From Litoreibacter janthinus (GTDB lineage: Bacteria > Pseudomonadota > Alphaproteobacteria > Rhodobacterales > Rhodobacteraceae): a DNA stretch of 64,000 nucleotides. Location: positions 1,991,751-2,055,750 of the forward strand of contig NZ_FOYO01000001.1 in NCBI RefSeq assembly GCF_900111945.1. The letters run 5' to 3'. The first letter of the stretch is position 1. The number at the start of each line of letters is the position of its first letter. Below are positions 16,508 to 23,767 of the stretch, in pieces. A program made the translations under genes and the position numbers. Under the pieces are notes generated by a model, which had not been told where the DNA came from, did not search any database, and saw only the letters and a list, made by a program, of their open reading frames with translations.

Positions 16508-17512
16508 TTAAACCTCCACCCGTGCTTTGATCTCGGCGGAGCGATAGATCGCGGCCTCAACTTCAAGCACAAAAAGATAGTCCGCCGCTTCGTTCTCAAA
16601 TGGCGTGCCCAGTTGAAGCGCGTCCACAACGTGTTTTTGCAAAGCAAACACACAGTCACCACCAAACCCAGCCCACTTCTTTGGGGCAAGCACAGTTTCA
16701 GCGTCAATCGCTCCAAATCTGCGAAGATGCAGCCCGCCGTCGCCTGTTAGCGTCAGCGTTCCCTCAGTGCCTTCGAACAATCCTTCGCCAAGGGTCGTGC
16801 GTTGGTTCTGCGCTGCGTGATCCAGTAGTCGGTTTCCATCGAACAAGGCACGGCGGCCGCCATGGAAGTCAAACAAGATATGGCCCGCATCTTCGCCCGA
16901 TATGGCGGGGTTCAATCGGCGCAGATCGGCATAAACGGCGGTCGGCCGACCGAAGAGGTAGCGGAATGTATCAACCCAATGGACACCAGTCTCATGTACT
17001 AGAAGTCTGGGCATAGTTTGGAAGTACGGCTGTCGATCCAGATACGCTTGCGGCCCTTGACCGTCACCCGTGCGCAGTCGAAATGTAAGCTGGTGAGGCG
17101 TGCCGATCCGACCTTGGTCTAAGACCTCCTTGGCGGCGCGATACCACGGTTGGAAGCGAAAGTTTTCGTGAATGATGAGTGGGATACCTGCCGAAGCTGT
17201 CAGTCGAGTTGAGGTGCGCGCCTCCTCTAAAGACGTGCAAAAGGGCTTCTGACAGATGATAGCTTTCACACCTGCTTTGACAGCACGAGCTATCGCTTCA
17301 GCATGACTACTTGGCGGTGTGATGATGTCCAAAATGTCAGGCTTCGCAGTGTCCAGCATTGCCCCCAAATCGGAAAAGGCCGTCGCGCCGGTCGCGTCGG
17401 CCTTGGAAGGGTCGCGGTCACATGCGCCGACAAGATCGACCCCGTCAATCCGCCGCCACGCATCGTAATGGAATTGCGCAAAATACCCCGCGCCAAGGCA
17501 CGCGACCTTCAT
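16508..17512 (-). CDS. Gfo/Idh/MocA family oxidoreductase
   Basis: NAD(P)-dependent sugar or polyol dehydrogenase family, 334 residues. The Rossmann motif LGAGYFAQFH is at residues 5-14, and the family EKP loop appears as CQKPFC (about 88-93) with the downstream catalytic region HENFRFQPWY and ETGVHWVDTFRYLFG, where a histidine and an aspartate fit the usual lysine-histidine arrangement. The ATG overlaps the stop of the LeuB-like gene (ATGA), so the two are co-translated. The substrate is not predictable; a cyclic sugar, inositol or sugar lactone precursor would fit the lactonase-like gene on the other side. Confidence 0.86.
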   Translation of the reverse strand: MKVACLGAGYFAQFHYDAWRRIDGVDLVGACDRDPSKADATGATAFSDLGAMLDTAKPDILDIITPPSSHAEAIARAVKAGVKAIICQKPFCTSLEEARTSTRLTASAGIPLIIHENFRFQPWYRAAKEVLDQGRIGTPHQLTFRLRTGDGQGPQAYLDRQPYFQTMPRLLVHETGVHWVDTFRYLFGRPTAVYADLRRLNPAISGEDAGHILFDFHGGRRALFDGNRLLDHAAQNQRTTLGEGLFEGTEGTLTLTGDGGLHLRRFGAIDAETVLAPKKWAGFGGDCVFALQKHVVDALQLGTPFENEAADYLFVLEVEAAIYRSAEIKARVEV

Positions 17513-18597
17513 ACCAAACGGGCGGCGATGCCGGCAGCCGCCTCGGCGGTGCTTGCCGCGCCGCCAAGATCTCGTGTCACAGTGTTGCGATCGGCAATTG
17601 CCGCTTCAACTGCTTCACGCAAGCGTTTGCCGTCGTTGATCATTTCCGGAAGCCCGTGAGAGGCCCCGAGCCAATCCAGCATCATTGCTGCCGATAGGAT
17701 CATTGCAAACGGGTTTGCGATCCCTTGGCCTGCAATGTCGGGGGCGGAGCCGTGACAGGGCTGGAACACCGCGTGGTCGTCCCCGATATCCGCGGAGGGG
17801 GCAAGCCCAAGCCCGCCCATGAGGCCCGCGCCCAGATCGGATAGGATGTCGCCGAACATATTTTCGGTCACTATCACGTCGAATATCCACGGCTTTTCCA
17901 CCATCCAAAGAGCGGTGGCATCCACATAGGCGTGATCCGAAGTCAGACCTGCATGGCGCGCGGCTTCCTCGTCGAAGATCTTGCGGAAGAAGGCAAAGGC
18001 GGCAAAGACGTTGGCCTTGTCGACGCAGGTGACTTTTCCCGGTCCGCGCCCTGCGGCCTTGCGGCTTTCGGCCAGTGCGAAGGCAAAGCGGAACAGCTTT
18101 TCCGATGTTTCGCGTGTGATCTTGAGGGTTTCGTATGCGGCCTGATCATCGCGCACATCGCGGCTACCCTGGGAGTGAAACAGGCCTTCGGTGCTTTCGC
18201 GGATCAGCACAAAATCGACCTCTTGCCCGCCCTTTAACGCCAGCGGCGTCGGCTGGCCGGGTGCAATGCGCACGGGTCGGACGCCCGCATAAAGCTTCAG
18301 GGCTTTACGGATCTCGATCTGGGGTGAAATTTCCGTTCCGTCAGGATACCGGACAGAGGGGAGTCCCATGGCAGACAGCAGGATCGCATCAGCGCCCCGC
18401 GCAATCGCAAGCGAGGCCTCGGGCAAGCTTTCCCCATGCTGCGCATAATGCGCGGCGCCGGCAGGAACGGTTTCAAATTCGAAACTGTAGGCGCTGGATC
18501 GCGACGCCATGCTTTCAAGCAAAGCCACGGTCGGGCGCATGATCTCGGGGCCGATCCCGTCACCGTCGAACACCGCAATTTTGAAAGTCTTGATCAT
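17509..18597 (-). CDS. Isocitrate/isopropylmalate dehydrogenase family protein (LeuB/tartrate dehydrogenase-like)
   Basis: NAD(P)-dependent beta-decarboxylating dehydrogenase of a 2-hydroxy acid, 362 residues. Visible are FDGDGIGPEI (9-18), the substrate arginines in RKALKLYAGVRPVR, the RESTEGLFHSQGSR loop, catalytic lysine in VTCVDKANVF and the metal-binding NMFGDILSDLGAGLMGGLGL, then HGSAPDIAGQGIANP for the adenine site. Biosynthetic LeuB usually lies beside leuC/leuD, which are absent, so a tartrate/malate-type or other sugar-acid enzyme is more likely. First gene of a three-gene operon ending in a GntR regulator. Confidence 0.83.
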   Translation of the reverse strand: MIKTFKIAVFDGDGIGPEIMRPTVALLESMASRSSAYSFEFETVPAGAAHYAQHGESLPEASLAIARGADAILLSAMGLPSVRYPDGTEISPQIEIRKALKLYAGVRPVRIAPGQPTPLALKGGQEVDFVLIRESTEGLFHSQGSRDVRDDQAAYETLKITRETSEKLFRFAFALAESRKAAGRGPGKVTCVDKANVFAAFAFFRKIFDEEAARHAGLTSDHAYVDATALWMVEKPWIFDVIVTENMFGDILSDLGAGLMGGLGLAPSADIGDDHAVFQPCHGSAPDIAGQGIANPFAMILSAAMMLDWLGASHGLPEMINDGKRLREAVEAAIADRNTVTRDLGGAASTAEAAAGIAARLV

Positions 18598-18640
18598 ATC
18601 GTTATTTTTCCCGCATTCTAAGACTGGACGTACCTGATGA

Positions 18641-18666
18641 CATTAACGTATGCATTAATGTATGCA
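18641..18666. promoter_or_regulatory. Candidate GntR operator in a divergent promoter region
   Basis: CATTAA and TTAATG pair around eight bases (18641-18660), and TGCAT and ATGCA pair around six bases (18651-18666); GTATGCA also repeats directly at 12-base spacing. The AT-rich overlapping symmetry lies between the LeuB-like gene and the ABM gene. Confidence 0.45.
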
Positions 18667-18691
18667 ATAAACAAGTGAGGAAGTTGGCCCA

Positions 18692-18982
18692 ATGTTTGCT
18701 GTCGTAGTGACATTTCAAATCGCGCCCGATCAATTGGCGCAATTCATGCCGGCCATGCTGAGCAACGCTCAAACCTCCTTGTCACTCGAAGCGGGGTGCA
18801 AACAGTTTGACGTCTGCACGGACCCGGAACGGGCAGGGGAGGTCTTCCTATATGAGCTTTATGACGACGAGGCGTCCTTCAACGCACACACCTCAAGCAC
18901 CCATTACGCCGAGTTCCAAAAGGCAATCGACGGCATGATCGTCAGCAAAGACGTGCGGTTCTTCCAACAGGTGCAGCAATGA
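18692..18982 (+). CDS. Small ABM-domain protein (putative quinol monooxygenase family)
   Basis: Protein of 96 residues with the antibiotic-biosynthesis-monooxygenase/YgiN-like dimeric ferredoxin-like fold pattern: FAVVVTFQIAPDQLAQF at the start, then EAGCKQFDVCTDPE, FLYELYDDEASFNAH and a terminal helix-strand. These cofactor-free proteins act as quinol oxygenases or as small-molecule isomerases and sensors. The next gene starts within its stop (ATGA overlap), tying it to the metallo-hydrolase. No catalytic residues are firmly identifiable. Confidence 0.8.
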   Translation: MFAVVVTFQIAPDQLAQFMPAMLSNAQTSLSLEAGCKQFDVCTDPERAGEVFLYELYDDEASFNAHTSSTHYAEFQKAIDGMIVSKDVRFFQQVQQ

Positions 18983-19776
18983 CCGATTGGCAGGTTCATG
19001 CGCTGAAATATGCGGACCGGAATTCCCGAACGCGCGCAGAGAGTTTCATTTTTGACGACAACCATGACGCACCGCATGCCATGGATTACTTCATCTGGGT
19101 GCTTCGGCGCGGAGCTGAGGTGATCCTTGTCGATTGCGGGTATGACAGTGAGGAGGCTACGCGCCGTGGCCGCCCCATTCTGCGCGACCCGCGCGATGCG
19201 CTGGCGGGGATCGGGCTGAAGGCTGAGGACATCACCCAGCTGATTGTGACGCATCTGCATTATGACCATGCGGGGGGGCTGCATCTGTTTCCGAACGCGA
19301 CGATTCACTTGCAAGAGGCTGAAATGGCTTACGCCACAGGCCCCTGCATGTGTCATGACACGCTAAAGATGCCCTTCACTGCCGATCATGTCTGCGAAGC
19401 GGTTAAGCGGGTTTTCCAAGGGCGCTGTGTCTTTCATGATGGCGATGCAGAGGTGTCGGAAGGTGTTACCGTGCATTGTCTCGGAGGCCATTCCAGAGGG
19501 CTTCAGGCCGTAAGAGTGCGCACTGAAGCCGGCTGGCTCTGCCTTGCCTCGGATGCAACGCATTTTTATGAAAATGTGTTTGAAAATAAGCCGTTCCCCA
19601 TTGTAGTTGACCTTCAAAACATGCTCGATGGGTTTGCTCGTTTGCATGAACTGGCGTCTGACCGGTCGCTTATCATTCCGGGTCACGATCCGCTTGTGAC
19701 GACCCTCTTCCCGCAGGATGGGCCGGAGTTCTGTTGGCGGCTGGATCGCGGCCCAAGTGGAGATTTCAATCTGTAA
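18979..19776 (+). CDS. Metallo-beta-lactamase-fold hydrolase, N-acyl homoserine lactonase-like
   Basis: Dinuclear zinc hydrolase of 265 residues. The signature HxHxDH is H92-L-H-Y-D-H97 followed by AGG; other ligands are the histidine in LGGHSRG (about 173), the aspartate in CLASDATHFYEN and the histidine in IIPGHDPLV. The order and length match the AttM/AiiB lactonase branch of the superfamily, which opens lactone rings. Co-translated with the ABM protein and divergent from two dehydrogenases, it probably hydrolyses a sugar lactone or similar product; quorum quenching is an alternative. No luxI/luxR genes are in the window. Confidence 0.82.
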   Translation: MTDWQVHALKYADRNSRTRAESFIFDDNHDAPHAMDYFIWVLRRGAEVILVDCGYDSEEATRRGRPILRDPRDALAGIGLKAEDITQLIVTHLHYDHAGGLHLFPNATIHLQEAEMAYATGPCMCHDTLKMPFTADHVCEAVKRVFQGRCVFHDGDAEVSEGVTVHCLGGHSRGLQAVRVRTEAGWLCLASDATHFYENVFENKPFPIVVDLQNMLDGFARLHELASDRSLIIPGHDPLVTTLFPQDGPEFCWRLDRGPSGDFNL

Positions 19777-19792
19777 AAGTTTTTAAACTGCT

Positions 19793-19818
19793 GAAATTTT
19801 ACCAGTTGATAAAATTTC
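19793..19818. promoter_or_regulatory. AT-rich palindrome upstream of the preT operon
   Basis: Perfect 9-base arms GAAATTTTA / TAAAATTTC around an eight-base spacer, 48 bases before the preT start, inside a very AT-rich 60-base patch. It is a strong operator candidate and does not match the RutR box. Confidence 0.5.
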
Positions 19819-19865
19819 AAACTGTGGCACTCTTTCCGAGTAGGTTGACGCAACTTGGAGAGATC

Positions 19866-21203
19866 ATGCCCGACGCCACGCCACTGACCCCCGGTATCGT
19901 ATCCGGCCGATTGAGCGCCGAGACCTTGTCAGATAACTTTGACGATCTGCATCCGGCCTATGCCCCGCACGAGGCGGCCGTGGCCTCCGACCGTTGCTAT
20001 TTCTGCCATGATGCCCCCTGCGTTACCGCGTGTCCGACAGACATCGACATTCCTTTGTTCATTCGCCAGATTCAGACCGGCACGCCGGAGGCTGCGGCAA
20101 AGACCATCCTGAGCCAAAACATTCTAGGCGGCATGTGCGCCCGTGTTTGCCCCACCGAAACGCTTTGCGAACAAGCCTGCGTTCGTGAGGCTGCGGAAGG
20201 CAAACCTGTTGAGATCGGGCGTCTGCAACGCTTTGCGACTGATACGTTGATGGATAAGGGCATTCACCCGTTCGCCCGCGCAGTCTCGACAGGCAAAAGC
20301 GTGGCCGTCGTCGGGGCAGGGCCCGCAGGGCTATCCTGTGCGCATCGTCTGGCAATGAAGGGCCATGACGTTGTTGTGTTTGACGCGCGCGCGAAAGCCG
20401 GCGGGCTGAACGAGTTTGGCATTGCCGCCTATAAATCCACCGATGAGTTCGCAGCGAAAGAGGTCGACTGGCTGCTCCAGATCGGCGGGATCACAATCGA
20501 GCGGGGCCAAAAGCTTGGAAGTGAATTGAGCCTTGATGAATTGCGCAACGAATATGATGCGGTTTTCTTGGCCATTGGGTTAAGCGGCGTGAACTCCCTG
20601 CGCGCCGCCGGCGAGGAAAGAGAGGGCGTATCCGACGCCGTCTCTTTCATCGCTGAATTGCGGCAAACGTCGGACCGGTCCAACCTCCCGGTCGGTCGCG
20701 ACGTTGTCGTGATTGGTGGCGGCATGACCGCAGTCGACGCCGCCGTGCAATCCAAACTGCTAGGCGCGCAGAATGTCACGATTGTGTATCGGCGCGGTCA
20801 GGACCAGATGGGCGCGTCTCGGTTCGAGCAGGACTTGGCGACCTCCAAGGGCGTTCGCATCATTTCCAACGCCCAACCGGTGAGCGTCCATGGCAACGGA
20901 TCTGTGGCAGAAGTCGAGTTTGAATACACCACCTCCAGCGGAAACGAGTTGAAGGGCACGGGCGAAACCTTCCGCCTGAAGGCAGATCAACTGTTCAAGG
21001 CCATCGGCCAAACTCTGGAAGGTGTGCCGGATGGATTGGATCTTGAGCGCGGAAAGATCGCGGTATCGGCCACCGGAGCGACGTCGCTCAAAGGCGTCTG
21101 GGCCGGTGGAGATTGCGCTTCCGGCGGCGATGATTTGACCGTGACAGCGGTGGCCGAGGGGCGCGATGCGGCCGAAGACATTCATTCCAGCTTGATGGGG
21201 TGA
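19866..21203 (+). CDS. preT: NAD(P)-dependent dihydropyrimidine dehydrogenase subunit PreT
   Basis: Flavin and iron-sulfur subunit (445 residues) of the enzyme that reduces uracil and thymine to dihydropyrimidines with NAD(P)H. The N-terminal ~140 residues hold the cysteine clusters CYFCHDAPCVTACPTDI and CARVCPTETLCEQACVRE for two [4Fe-4S] centres. FAD binding is at VVGAGPAGLSCAHRLA (near 144) and NAD(P) binding at VVVIGGGMTAVDAAVQ (near 280). The start at 19866 is chosen for GGAG upstream; an in-frame start 132 bases earlier would run through the upstream gene's end and the palindrome. Works with PreA, encoded two genes on. Confidence 0.92.
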   Translation: MPDATPLTPGIVSGRLSAETLSDNFDDLHPAYAPHEAAVASDRCYFCHDAPCVTACPTDIDIPLFIRQIQTGTPEAAAKTILSQNILGGMCARVCPTETLCEQACVREAAEGKPVEIGRLQRFATDTLMDKGIHPFARAVSTGKSVAVVGAGPAGLSCAHRLAMKGHDVVVFDARAKAGGLNEFGIAAYKSTDEFAAKEVDWLLQIGGITIERGQKLGSELSLDELRNEYDAVFLAIGLSGVNSLRAAGEEREGVSDAVSFIAELRQTSDRSNLPVGRDVVVIGGGMTAVDAAVQSKLLGAQNVTIVYRRGQDQMGASRFEQDLATSKGVRIISNAQPVSVHGNGSVAEVEFEYTTSSGNELKGTGETFRLKADQLFKAIGQTLEGVPDGLDLERGKIAVSATGATSLKGVWAGGDCASGGDDLTVTAVAEGRDAAEDIHSSLMG

Positions 21204-21208
21204 CCGAA

Positions 21209-21712
21209 ATGAGCGCTGAAATCACCCCCCACGAGCGATCTGCGTTGGCGCAAGTAGAACAACTAACTGATCCTGCCAAGCTACGCACGTTGATAGCCAA
21301 TGCACGCCGTCAGAAATCCTCGCGTGTCGAGGCCGCGGCATTTGCACGGCTTTGTTTCGTTCAACCTGAAGCTACACCTGGCACAGTTGAGCACGATGTT
21401 TGGCAGTCCATTCATGCGTTAGAGCAGATGCTTCGAGAGGAGCGTGGAAAGACCATACTGCTTTCTCGCACGCGACAGAAAATTGCTAAAGACGGAGAAG
21501 CAAAAACTGTTTCTGATCTGACGTTAAAGCCGACGGCATCTAAAGGTTTTGATGACCTTGTTTCACGCGGCCATGCGGAACTTACATTTGAGGCAGTGGT
21601 GCTAAGACATCCGAAGACCTTTGATGACGTCATCTACAATGCAGCGCGGGTGCGATTAGAAGACGCGAATGTAGACTTGGAACCAATTCTATTACCTGTA
21701 ACGGAGGCTTGA
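21209..21712 (+). CDS. Protein of unknown function between preT and preA
   Basis: A 167-residue soluble protein I do not recognise. It is co-oriented and tightly packed: a GTG overlapping the preT stop is possible, but the ATG at 21209 has GGGGTGA upstream. The N-terminal two thirds look helical and charged (AAAFARLCFVQP, ALEQMLREERGK, SRTRQKIAKDGE); then comes LTLKPTASKGFDDLVSRG, and the C-terminal part reads HAELTFEAVVLRHPKTFDD. No signal peptide or membrane segment. Its codon use (TTA, CTA, AGA, many A/T third bases) and lower GC differ from preT and preA, suggesting later acquisition or weak expression. No function is proposed. Confidence 0.75.
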   Translation: MSAEITPHERSALAQVEQLTDPAKLRTLIANARRQKSSRVEAAAFARLCFVQPEATPGTVEHDVWQSIHALEQMLREERGKTILLSRTRQKIAKDGEAKTVSDLTLKPTASKGFDDLVSRGHAELTFEAVVLRHPKTFDDVIYNAARVRLEDANVDLEPILLPVTEA

Positions 21713-21714
21713 CA

Positions 21715-23019
21715 ATGGCCGATCTCACCACAGACTTCTTGGGCATCAAAAGTCCGAACCCGTTCTGGCTGGCGTCTGCGCCGCCAACCGACAAGGAATA
21801 CAACGTCCGCCGCGCTTTCGAGGCAGGGTGGGGCGGCGTCGTCTGGAAAACACTCGGTTCCGAAGGGCCACCGGTCGTGAACGTCAACGGACCGCGCTAT
21901 GGCGCGATCTACGGGGCCGATCGTCGCCTATTGGGGCTTAACAATATTGAGCTGATCACCGACCGGCCGCTTGAGGTCAATCTCGAAGAAATCAAGCGCG
22001 TCAAAGCCGACTATCCCGATCGTGCCATCATCGTGTCTTTGATGGTCCCATGCGAAGAACAGGCATGGAAAGACATCCTGCCGCGTGTTGAAGACACCGG
22101 CGCCGACGGGATCGAATTGAACTTCGGCTGTCCGCACGGCATGTCGGAACGCGGCATGGGCGCGGCTGTTGGCCAAGTGCCCGAATACATCGAAATGGTG
22201 ACCCGCTGGTGTAAGCAATATTACTCCAAACCGGTCATCGTGAAGCTGACGCCGAACATCACCGACGTGCGCAAACCCGCCGCGGCGGCAATGCGGGGCG
22301 GGGCGGATGCGGTGTCGTTGATTAACACCATCAATTCGATCACGTCGGTCAATCTCGACAGCATGAGCCCCGAGCCGAGCATCGACGGCAAAGGCTCGCA
22401 TGGCGGTTACTGCGGTCCGGCAGTCAAACCGATCGCGATGTCGATGGTGTCAGAAATTGCCCGCAATCCGGAAACTCACGGCTTGCCAATTTCCGGTATT
22501 GGCGGTGTCACGACATGGCGCGATGCGGCGGAATTCATGGCTTTGGGTTGCGGCAATGTTCAGGTTTGCACAGCTGCCATGACCTACGGGTTCAAGGTAG
22601 TACAGGAAATGATCTCCGGCCTGTCGGACTGGATGGACGAGAAGGGCTACACTTCAACCCAAGACTTCGTGGGAATGGCCGTGCCAAACGTCACCGACTG
22701 GCAGTATTTGAACCTCAACTATGTGGCCAAAGCGAAGATCGATCAGGATGCCTGCATCAAGTGCGGTCGCTGCTACGCGGCCTGCGAAGACACATCGCAC
22801 CAAGCGATTTCAATGTCAGACGACCGTGTGTTCGAGGTGATTGACGCCGAGTGCGTGGCTTGCAACCTTTGCGTAGATGTCTGCCCGATTGAGGCTTGCA
22901 TCTCCATGGTGCCAATGTCGCCCGGCGAGGTAGATCCCCGCACTGGAAAGGTCGTTGAGAAAGAATACGCCAATTGGACAACCCACCCCAACAATCCGGG
23001 TGCTTGCGCGGCGGAGTGA
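21715..23019 (+). CDS. preA: NAD-dependent dihydropyrimidine dehydrogenase subunit PreA
   Basis: FMN and iron-sulfur catalytic subunit (434 residues). The N-terminal TIM barrel resembles dihydroorotate dehydrogenase (KSPNPFWLASAPPTD, ELNFGCPHGMSERGMGAAVGQ, VKLTPNIT, GISGIGGVTTWRDA). The C-terminus holds two [4Fe-4S] motifs, CIKCGRCYAACED and CVACNLCVDVCPIEAC. The catalytic cysteine is in the CPHGMSERGMG loop region by family knowledge. The ATG at 21715 follows GGAGG at seven bases. Together with PreT it performs the first step of reductive pyrimidine degradation. Confidence 0.94.
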   Translation: MADLTTDFLGIKSPNPFWLASAPPTDKEYNVRRAFEAGWGGVVWKTLGSEGPPVVNVNGPRYGAIYGADRRLLGLNNIELITDRPLEVNLEEIKRVKADYPDRAIIVSLMVPCEEQAWKDILPRVEDTGADGIELNFGCPHGMSERGMGAAVGQVPEYIEMVTRWCKQYYSKPVIVKLTPNITDVRKPAAAAMRGGADAVSLINTINSITSVNLDSMSPEPSIDGKGSHGGYCGPAVKPIAMSMVSEIARNPETHGLPISGIGGVTTWRDAAEFMALGCGNVQVCTAAMTYGFKVVQEMISGLSDWMDEKGYTSTQDFVGMAVPNVTDWQYLNLNYVAKAKIDQDACIKCGRCYAACEDTSHQAISMSDDRVFEVIDAECVACNLCVDVCPIEACISMVPMSPGEVDPRTGKVVEKEYANWTTHPNNPGACAAE

Positions 23020-23022
23020 CGC

Positions 23023-23643
23023 CTAGGGCGTTAATATCTTAAGAAAAATCTCTCTGAGATAGGCGGGAGCTTCGTCAAAGGGCTCCTCGTCGCCGAGCAC
23101 CGCGCGCACCTGAACGTCGAAATCGGCGTAGTGCTGTGTGAGAGACCAGATCGAAAAAATGAGATGGTAGGGGTGGACCTGCGCGATTTTGCCTTGATGG
23201 GTCCAGTCGCGCAGAACGGCAACTTTTTCGTCTACCAGTTGCTTCAGCTCCCCCTGCAAAGCGTCCAGAATTCGCGGCGCCCCTTGAACGATCTCGTTTG
23301 CGAACAACCGACTTTCACGGGGATAGAGTTTGCTCATTTGCAGCTTGCGATCGACATAGGCCAATATTTCAGTGATCGCGTCACCGTCTGGTTCCATTTC
23401 GCGCAAAGGGTCCAGCCAATTGTCCATCAGCCCTGACAGAAGCTCGGTGTGGATCGCTTCTTTCGAGGGGAAATAGTACAATAAATTCGGCTTCGACAGC
23501 CCGGCTTCGGTTGCGATCTGGTCAAGCGTTGCTCCGCGGAAACCATGGGTCGAGAACACCTCAAGCGCCGCCTCAAGGATGAGATCGCGGTTGCGTTGCT
23601 GGATGCGGGTCCGGGGCCGCTCGGCTTCAGTTCCGTCTGGCAT
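23023..23643 (-). CDS. rutR: TetR family repressor, RutR-like
   Basis: Regulator of 206 residues. The TetR helix-turn-helix is clear: ILEAALEVFSTHGFRGATLD, then GLSKPNLLYYFPSKEAIH (about residues 18-60). The HGF-GATLDQIA and LSKPNLLYYFPSKE blocks are those of RutR, the uracil/thymine-responsive repressor of pyrimidine catabolism, and the ligand domain has YPRESRLFANEIVQGAP. I use the ATG at 23643 (AGAGG eight bases upstream); an ATG 18 bases earlier is possible. A near-perfect RutR box lies in the divergent region before the beta-ureidopropionase gene. Confidence 0.88.
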   Translation of the reverse strand: MPDGTEAERPRTRIQQRNRDLILEAALEVFSTHGFRGATLDQIATEAGLSKPNLLYYFPSKEAIHTELLSGLMDNWLDPLREMEPDGDAITEILAYVDRKLQMSKLYPRESRLFANEIVQGAPRILDALQGELKQLVDEKVAVLRDWTHQGKIAQVHPYHLIFSIWSLTQHYADFDVQVRAVLGDEEPFDEAPAYLREIFLKILTP

Positions 23644-23736
23644 AGAGAATGCCTCTTTCATTAGCACTTGCCGCGCGGTGCGGCGGTTTTTCCGAGGGGA
23701 ATCCTTGACAGCCCCATGACCACTGGTAGCCTCACT

Positions 23737-23752
23737 TTGACCGACTGGTCAA
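23737..23752. promoter_or_regulatory. RutR operator
   Basis: TTGACCGACTGGTCAA matches the E. coli RutR consensus TTGACCAnnTGGTCAA at every defined base except one. Flanking bases extend the symmetry to 7-base arms (23736-23753). It sits between rutR and the divergent degradation genes, 16 bases before the start codon at 23768. Confidence 0.85.
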
Positions 23753-23767
23753 ATACTGGGGGAAATT

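Noticed and set aside
19802..19820. Possible FNR-type site in the preT upstream region (TTGAT…TCAA)
   Set aside because: The half-site spacing is seven rather than six bases and the second half lacks the ATCAA form; better explained as part of the larger palindrome.
23019..23031. Small ACGCC/GGCGT hairpin at the preA-rutR convergence
   Set aside because: Only five base pairs with a three-base loop and no T-run; too weak to call a terminator.
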